Part shown: positions 6,989 through 11,084 of the stretch, one piece after another
Layout: the number at the start of each line of letters is the position of its first letter
How positions within the stretch are numbered: the stretch's first letter is position 1
Source of the DNA: Bacteroidales bacterium
GTDB lineage: Bacteria > Bacteroidota > Bacteroidia > Bacteroidales > JAADGE01
Length of the DNA: 11,084 bases
Direction of reading: 5' to 3'
Assembly: GCA_029934265.1 (NCBI GenBank)
Contig: JAOZMN010000070.1
Coordinates: 1-11,084 of the forward strand
The notes under the pieces: generated by a model
What the model was told of the DNA's origin: nothing
Database searches by the model: none
What the model saw: the letters and a program-made list of their open reading frames with translations, nothing else
Position numbers and translations under genes: made by a program

Positions 6989-7561
6989 TCAAGATTTTAT
7001 TTCAACACTTACATTAACTTTGAAAATAAAATAATCAAGTTCGTCGGTTAAAGGTTTTATATCATATTCTAATTTGCCGCCACTTTTACGTGCAATATCA
7101 ATAAGTCCGAGTCCCGCACCTCCCTTTTCCGACAGCTTACCCTCTTTAAGTTGTGCTTTATAAATCGTTCTCAAATCTTTATAATCGTAAGAATTTACTT
7201 CATCTATTGAACTTGTAAGTTTGGCAACATTTTCTTTAGGAATTTTATTTGCAGTATATATTACATAGCTGTCTTCGTTTTTTCCAAGCATAAACATTCC
7301 TTTTCCGAACTTAAGTTCGGCATAAAATTCGGTTGAATGCTTTGTCATATTTTGCAACACCTCTATTACTGCATGATTAAGCCTTCGACTAAGATCTTTA
7401 CTTTCGTGATGTAATTCTGTTTCTTGCTCGGTTATCAGACTGAACATTTGAGTTACATTGTAATCAAACTTGCCGAGGTATATAAGTACAACTCCATTTT
7501 CTTGAAGAATTTCGTACATTCCCAATACGGAATCTATAAATGTTATATCTAATTCTTTCAT
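6989..7561 (-). CDS. SiaB-family protein kinase (histidine-kinase-like ATPase fold)
   Basis: The 190-residue single-domain protein resembles the SiaB/DUF6272 family. In Pseudomonas aeruginosa, SiaB phosphorylates SiaC on a Ser/Thr residue and so controls the diguanylate cyclase SiaD; the SiaA phosphatase reverses this. Sequence support is the N-box-like EVLQNMTKH (67-75; Glu67, Asn71, His75) and the glycine-rich ATP lid GGAGLGLIDIARKSGG (147-162), both typical of GHKL-type ATPases. The N-terminal half (ITFIDSVLGMYEILQENG) and GKGMFMLGKN also fit the family as I recall it. There is no membrane segment or sensor domain. No SiaC-like (DUF1987), SpoIIE phosphatase or GGDEF partner is in this window, so the target must lie elsewhere. 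It is 11 bp upstream of murB and 11 bp downstream of a doubtful small ORF, which suggests one transcript. The assignment rests on motif recall; an anti-sigma-factor-like serine kinase is the main alternative. Confidence 0.75.
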   Translation of the reverse strand: MKELDITFIDSVLGMYEILQENGVVLIYLGKFDYNVTQMFSLITEQETELHHESKDLSRRLNHAVIEVLQNMTKHSTEFYAELKFGKGMFMLGKNEDSYVIYTANKIPKENVAKLTSSIDEVNSYDYKDLRTIYKAQLKEGKLSEKGGAGLGLIDIARKSGGKLEYDIKPLTDELDYFIFKVNVSVEIKS

Positions 7562-7572
7562 ATTTATAATTT

Positions 7573-7833
7573 TTACAACAGGCTTATAATAAACAAAATA
7601 AATCCGATTAATACTGTTAATGCAAAAAAAATACCAATATTATAAAACAAAGATTTAATAATTTGTTTTTCTTTTATTTTATTTTTTTTAATATTGCATA
7701 TATCATTATGTACAGAAAAGCCGATTTTCTGCAATAAGTTCCTATATATTTGATATAAACAACTTAGAATAAGATGTTTATATTTTTTATTTTTTACTAA
7801 ATTAAACCCACAAAGTATTTTTACACTAAACAT
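7573..7833 (-). CDS. Possible small tail-anchored membrane protein (doubtful)
   Basis: I do not recognise this 86-residue ORF. The first 60 residues are strongly basic (many Lys, one Asp and one Glu in the whole protein). The last 24 or so residues (about 63-86, IGIFFALTVLIGFILFIISLL at the end) form one clear hydrophobic helix reaching the C terminus, as in a tail-anchored protein. In favour of a gene: the 11-bp spacing to the SiaB-like gene equals the spacing between that gene and murB, and a promoter candidate lies about 130 bp upstream. Against: base composition is even more AT-rich than its neighbours and the near absence of acidic residues is unlike other proteins here. If it is not a gene, bases 7562-8003 are a 442-bp leader/intergenic region. 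Confidence 0.35.
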   Translation of the reverse strand: MFSVKILCGFNLVKNKKYKHLILSCLYQIYRNLLQKIGFSVHNDICNIKKNKIKEKQIIKSLFYNIGIFFALTVLIGFILFIISLL

Positions 7834-7903
7834 CTTTTTGTAAATAAATACTTTAATAAAAATTAAGGTCTTTTTTATATTGATATTTTAATACAATGAT
7901 AAT

Positions 7904-7963
7904 TAACCGGTTATAATTCAACAAACTGTTATTTTAATAAAATCAACAGAATAATTAACAGTT
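7904..7963. promoter_or_regulatory. Palindrome and inverted repeat in divergent promoter region
   Basis: TAACCGGTTA (7904-7913) is a perfect 10-bp palindrome with the only CCGG core in this AT-rich gap. AACTGTTA (7924-7931) and TAACAGTT (7956-7963) form an 8-bp inverted repeat spaced by 24 bp. They sit between the divergent SiaB/murB unit and the dipeptidyl peptidase IV gene, directly beside the promoter candidate at 7964-7995, where operators would be expected. Function is inferred from position only. Confidence 0.35.
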
Positions 7964-7995
7964 CAAATATAAAAAAAATTACAAATATTTACAAA
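7964..7995 (-). promoter_or_regulatory. Candidate Bacteroidota-type promoter for the SiaB-like/murB unit
   Basis: Read on the minus strand, TTTG (7995-7992) is followed after 20 bp by TATATTTG (7971-7964). This fits the TTTG/TAnnTTTG promoter known for the primary sigma factor of Bacteroides. Transcription would begin near 7957 and run leftward, leaving about 125 nt before the 86-residue ORF. A second TAnnTTTG match, TAAATTTG at 7999-7992, overlaps it. In such AT-rich DNA these matches can arise by chance. No equally good plus-strand promoter for the peptidase gene was found. Confidence 0.4.
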
Positions 7996-8003
7996 TTTAA
8001 TAA

Positions 8004-10196
8004 ATGAAAATGAATAAATCAATAAAACTTATCTTAACAGCAGTCGTTCTTTTTTACGGAATGACAAGTTATTCGCAAAAACAAATTACAATAGACGATT
8101 TATGGACAAACTGGTCGTTTTATCCAAATTCTGTTGATGATATTCGCTCGATGAACGATGGTGAAAATTATACAATTTTAGAAAGAAACGGTGATCTAAA
8201 TAAATTCAGTTACAAAACCGGTGAAAAAATTGAGACTATCCTTTCCGGCAAATCGTTAAAAATCGGCAGGATAACAGCATATAAATTTAACAACGATGAA
8301 ACAAAAATTCTGTTAGAAACCAATAAAAAACGGATATACAGACGTTCGTACACCGCCGATTATTATATTTACGACATTAAAACAAAAAAAAATGTTAAAC
8401 TTTCCGCCAACGGAGAACAACAAATTGCAAATTTTTCTCCTAACGGTGAGAATGTAACATTTATAAGAAATAATAATTTATTTATTGCCGATACTCATTC
8501 AGGTGTTGAAACACAAATTACTTTCGACGGCAAGCATAATAAAATCATAAACGGAATACCGGACTGGGTTTACGAAGAAGAATTCAGCTTCAACAGAGCT
8601 TACGAATGGTTGCCGGACAGTAAGAATATTGCATTTATAAAATTTGACGAATCGAAAGTCAAAATGTTCGGAATGACAATGTTTGCAGGCAAAGCTCCTG
8701 AACTTAAAAACAATAAACTTTATCCTGACTATCAAAGTTTTAAGTATCCGAAAGCAGGAGAGGCCAACTCTGTGGTTTCAGTACATATATATAATCCTGA
8801 AAGTCGAAAAACAATAAAAGTCGATATAGGAGAAGAAAACGACATCTATATTCCTCGCATCAGAGCAACGGCTGACCCGCAAAAACTTGCAGTTTTCAGA
8901 CTTAATCGTTTGCAAAACAAATTTGAAATTTTACTTGCAGATGTTACTACCGGAAAAACAAAAGTAATATTTTCGGAAGAAAATAAATATTATATTTCCG
9001 AAGCAGAATTTGATAACATTAAATTTTCGGACGATAACAAGCATTTTATAATCACTTCCGAAAGAGACGGATATCGACACATATATTTGCACGAAATAAA
9101 CGGCAAAAAAATTAAACAAATTACAAAAGGAAATTTCGATGTAACCGGATTTTACGGATACGACAAAAAAAGTAAATTTTATTATTATCAATCGGCGGAA
9201 GAATCGCCTTTGAACCGTGCCGTATATAGAATAAACGAAAAAGGAAAGAAAAAAAAACTTTCCAAAGAAAAAGGAACCAACAATGCAGAATTCAGTAACA
9301 ATTTTGAATATTACATAAATACTTTTTCAAATTCAGATACTCCGGACATTTACACCTTATATAATAAGAAATCGGAAAAAATAAGAGTTCTTGAAAATAA
9401 CGAAAAACTTAAAAAACTTGTGAAAGAATATGGCGGTGTAAGAAAGGAATTTTTTAAATTCAAAACTTCCGAAAACATCGAACTTAACGGTTGGATAATT
9501 AAGCCTGAAAATTTCAGCGAAAATAAAAAATATCCTGTTATTGTTACTCAATACAGCGGTCCCGGTTCGCAAGAAGTATTGGATAATTGGAATTTCGGTT
9601 GGAATAATTTACTCGCACAAAAAGGCTTTATCGTAGTTTGCGTCGATCCGAGGGGAACCGGTGCAAGAGGCGAAAAATTCAGAAAACAAACATATCTGCA
9701 ACTCGGGAAATATGAGATTATCGACCTTATCGAGACCGGAAAATATTTACAAAAACAAAAATACGTAAATCCTGATAAAATAGGTATCTGGGGCTGGAGC
9801 TACGGCGGTTTCATGTCTTCTTTATGTATGACAAAAGGTGCAGATGTTTTTTCGGCGGGCATTGCCGTTGCTCCTGTTACCAACTGGATATATTACGACA
9901 ATATTTATACGGAACGTTTTATGAGAACTCCGCAAGAAAACCCTGACGGATATTATAAAAATTCACCTATAAATCATGCCGACAAACTGAAAGGCAAATT
10001 TTTAATCGTACACGGTACTGCCGACGATAATGTACATTGGCAAAATACGGCTGAATTTACTGAAGCTCTGATTCAAGCTGATAAGCAATTCAGTCAATTT
10101 ATATACACCAACAGAAACCACAGTATATACGGCGGAAATACAAGAAAACATTTATTTACAATGATGCTTAATTTTTGGGAAGATAATCTTAAATAA
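8004..10196 (+). CDS. Dipeptidyl peptidase IV (family S9B), exported
   Basis: The enzyme is a serine peptidase that removes X-Pro or X-Ala dipeptides from the N terminus of peptides in the periplasm, feeding peptide use. The 730-residue protein begins with a signal peptide (cleavage likely after SYSQ, residue 25, or just before it) without a lipobox. A beta-propeller domain spans about 45-480 and carries the DPP IV hallmark DWVYEEEF (187-194), whose Glu192/Glu193 pair should hold the substrate N terminus. The alpha/beta-hydrolase domain follows from about 485. It has the oxyanion Tyr517 in YSGPGSQ, nucleophile Ser599 in GWSYGG, Asp674 in HGTADDNVH and His706 in NRNHSIYGG, so the triad is complete. 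Met3 is an equally good start. No type IX sorting domain is visible at the C terminus. Length and motifs match full-length S9B enzymes. It appears to be a single-gene unit with its own strong terminator. Confidence 0.95.
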   Translation: MKMNKSIKLILTAVVLFYGMTSYSQKQITIDDLWTNWSFYPNSVDDIRSMNDGENYTILERNGDLNKFSYKTGEKIETILSGKSLKIGRITAYKFNNDETKILLETNKKRIYRRSYTADYYIYDIKTKKNVKLSANGEQQIANFSPNGENVTFIRNNNLFIADTHSGVETQITFDGKHNKIINGIPDWVYEEEFSFNRAYEWLPDSKNIAFIKFDESKVKMFGMTMFAGKAPELKNNKLYPDYQSFKYPKAGEANSVVSVHIYNPESRKTIKVDIGEENDIYIPRIRATADPQKLAVFRLNRLQNKFEILLADVTTGKTKVIFSEENKYYISEAEFDNIKFSDDNKHFIITSERDGYRHIYLHEINGKKIKQITKGNFDVTGFYGYDKKSKFYYYQSAEESPLNRAVYRINEKGKKKKLSKEKGTNNAEFSNNFEYYINTFSNSDTPDIYTLYNKKSEKIRVLENNEKLKKLVKEYGGVRKEFFKFKTSENIELNGWIIKPENFSENKKYPVIVTQYSGPGSQEVLDNWNFGWNNLLAQKGFIVVCVDPRGTGARGEKFRKQTYLQLGKYEIIDLIETGKYLQKQKYVNPDKIGIWGWSYGGFMSSLCMTKGADVFSAGIAVAPVTNWIYYDNIYTERFMRTPQENPDGYYKNSPINHADKLKGKFLIVHGTADDNVHWQNTAEFTEALIQADKQFSQFIYTNRNHSIYGGNTRKHLFTMMLNFWEDNLK

Positions 10197-10226
10197 GGAC
10201 TGAAAAATAAGACTTTATTGTTATTG

Positions 10227-10267
10227 AAAAACAGGTATAATTATGTTAAATTATACCTGTTTTTTTT
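10227..10267. terminator. Strong bidirectional intrinsic terminator
   Basis: A perfect 16-bp inverted repeat (10227-10242 with 10249-10264) encloses a 6-nt loop. The core is ACAGGTATAATT / AATTATACCTGT. On the plus strand eight T follow the core stem (10260-10267), ending the peptidase transcript; on the minus strand the five A at 10227-10231 give a shorter U-run for the convergent AraC-type gene, whose stop is 9 bp away. Confidence 0.9.
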
Positions 10268-10275
10268 AGGTCTTC

Positions 10276-10836
10276 TTATTTCATATTTCTACGATATTCC
10301 GTAGGCGGAACACCCATGTGCTTCTTAAACACTATGTTAAATGTTGTCCGGTAACTGAAACCGCAAGCAGAGGCGACATATTCCATCTTAGGATTTTCCT
10401 TTTTATTTCGCAACAACTTACAAGCATAATCTATCCTGTAATCATTGATATAATCATTATAACTTTTCTGAAAATTCAAACTTATAAGTTGCGATAATTT
10501 ATTTGGAGCAACATCAAGCATGCCGGCAAGAGTAATTAAATTGAGTTTACTGTTAAGATAAACCTTTCTGTCAGTAATTAAACTGTCTAATTTTCTCAAT
10601 ATTACAGTATCGTTGTCCATCTCAAAACTTTCTTTTTTAAGTTTTTCTTCTTCAATCTGTTTAATCTCTTTCTTAAGCTTACTTACTGACTTTTTAAGAA
10701 GTTTATTTTCCTTTTTATTTTTCAGGAACAAATAAAAAAAATAACCGCCGGCAATAGACAACAAACCGATTACAATCCACTGAGCCACAACTATTTGTGC
10801 AGTTGTAAATCCTATATATATATTTAACAAAAACAT
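10276..10836 (-). CDS. Membrane-tethered AraC-family transcriptional regulator
   Basis: The 186-residue protein has three parts. A single hydrophobic segment lies at about 18-38 (IVVAQWIVIGLLSIAGGYFF), followed by a Lys/Glu-rich coiled coil at about 40-72. An AraC-type double helix-turn-helix spans about 80-186. The second helix-turn-helix shows the family signature VASACGFSYRTTFNIVFKKHMGVPPTEYR, read across residues 154-182, and YRIDYACKLL (133-142) precedes it. The protein should bind DNA while anchored in the inner membrane. Related Bacteroidota regulators usually carry an N-terminal periplasmic TPR or sensor domain before the membrane segment; here only about 17 residues precede it, and an in-frame TAA two codons upstream of ATG 10836 rules out a missed longer start. 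It may therefore take its signal from a partner membrane protein, or be a shortened paralogue. Target genes are unknown. It converges with the peptidase gene and shares its terminator. Confidence 0.85.
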   Translation of the reverse strand: MFLLNIYIGFTTAQIVVAQWIVIGLLSIAGGYFFYLFLKNKKENKLLKKSVSKLKKEIKQIEEEKLKKESFEMDNDTVILRKLDSLITDRKVYLNSKLNLITLAGMLDVAPNKLSQLISLNFQKSYNDYINDYRIDYACKLLRNKKENPKMEYVASACGFSYRTTFNIVFKKHMGVPPTEYRRNMK

Positions 10837-10868
10837 TTTTTATTTTTAAATTTTATTTTTATTTTTAG

Positions 10869-10999
10869 GAGTTCAGTCTTAAAAGTATATTTTTTCAAAA
10901 TCAGATACTTAGGGTTTTAAGTAATAACCTGTAAATCAAACATTTAGACTTGTTAAATTTTGTCAAATCAACCCCTAAGAGTCTTCTTATACCGAACTC
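10869..10999 (+). repeat. Dispersed structured repeat, copy 2
   Basis: This is the second copy of the element at 1383-1491, in the same plus-strand orientation; the aligned part is 10881-10999 and includes an extra 10 bp in the loop. Three nested inverted repeats are visible: GAGTTC (10869-10874) with GAACTC (10994-10999); GTATA (10885-10889) with TATAC (10988-10992); and AGATACTTAGGG (10903-10914) with CCCTAAGAGTCT (10973-10984), the last pairing at 11 of 12 positions if one G-U is allowed. The outer arms give an imperfect terminal inverted repeat of about 17 bp. Its right edge is 8 bp from the purA stop and the left edge is 32 bp upstream of the AraC-type gene, so it fills most of that 171-bp gap. 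Confidence 0.7.
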
Positions 11000-11007
11000 T
11001 TTTATTT

Positions 11008-11084
11008 TTATTTTTTATAAATAATTTGTTTTCTGTCAGGACCTGTCGAAAGTATTGTAACAGGCACACCGACTTCTTTTTCAA
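11008..11084 (-). CDS. purA: Adenylosuccinate synthetase, C-terminal end (partial)
   Basis: Only the last 25 codons are in the window, reading EKEVGVPVTILSTGPDRKQI and then IYKK before a TAA at 11010-11008. The GVPV-IxSTGPDR ending matches the C terminus of PurA, which joins IMP and aspartate with GTP to make adenylosuccinate in AMP synthesis. E. coli PurA has GVPIDIISTGPDRTE at the same place, as I recall. The rest of the gene lies beyond the right edge. Its stop is followed by the structured repeat within 8 bp and then by the AraC-type regulator on the same strand. The call depends on a short segment but the motif is distinctive. Confidence 0.85.
   Translation of the reverse strand, partial: EKEVGVPVTILSTGPDRKQIIYKK

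Noticed and set aside
10869..10999. Integron attC site (imperfect inverted repeat of suitable length)
   Set aside because: The ends lack the GTTRRRY and RYYYAAC core sites, no integrase or cassette array is present, and the neighbours are core genes.
1383..10999. The two repeat copies as ends of one 9.6-kb mobile unit
   Set aside because: They are diverged direct repeats enclosing core genes (dnaB, murB) with no transposase or integrase; independent intergenic copies are the simpler reading.
1..11084. CRISPR array, tRNA, rRNA, insertion sequence
   Set aside because: No regularly spaced direct repeats, no cloverleaf-like or rRNA-like sequence and no transposase motifs were seen on either strand.

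Overview
The window looks like chromosomal DNA of a low-GC member of the Bacteroidota, read from content rather than any database search. Several signs agree: AT-rich, Lys/Asn/Ile-rich proteins; start codons without clear Shine-Dalgarno sequences; a candidate promoter of the Bacteroidota type (TTTG, about 20 bp, TAnnTTTG); a bacterial geranylgeranylglyceryl phosphate (GGGP) synthase next to a phosphopantetheinyl transferase; a secreted S9B dipeptidyl peptidase IV; a SiaB-type kinase; and a membrane-tethered AraC-type regulator. Most of it is ordinary core genome, with no phage, transposase, CRISPR array, tRNA or rRNA.

Layout from left to right. Bases 2-1372 (+): the 3' part of a 4'-phosphopantetheinyl transferase, then a GGGP-synthase-family gene (prenyl ether lipid). 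Bases 1373-1618: a 246-bp intergenic region with one copy of a structured repeat and a hairpin-rich leader before dnaB. Bases 1619-5941 (+): dnaB; an exported protein with a class I glutamine-amidotransferase-like core that is unlikely to be the 'asparagine synthetase B' such proteins tend to be called; and a methyl-accepting chemotaxis-type protein with six membrane segments. Bases 5952-7833 (-): murB, a SiaB-like kinase and a doubtful 86-residue ORF, spaced 11 bp apart, probably one transcript from a promoter near 7964-7995. Bases 8004-10196 (+): dipeptidyl peptidase IV, ended by a strong bidirectional terminator shared with the convergent AraC-type regulator (10276-10836, -). Bases 10869-10999: the second copy of the repeat. 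Bases 11008-11084 (-): the last 25 codons of purA.

The genes do not form one pathway. They group into small units: membrane lipid and carrier-protein activation, replication, envelope and signalling (chemotaxis-like protein, MurB, SiaB-like switch), periplasmic peptide breakdown, and a regulator beside purine synthesis. The most unusual signal is non-coding: two diverged copies of a roughly 109-131 bp element with nested inverted repeats, at 1383-1491 and 10869-10999, each lying about 10 bp from the stop codon of a gene. A related short motif (AAGGTCTT) recurs in other intergenic gaps. I found no convincing complete new multi-gene system.
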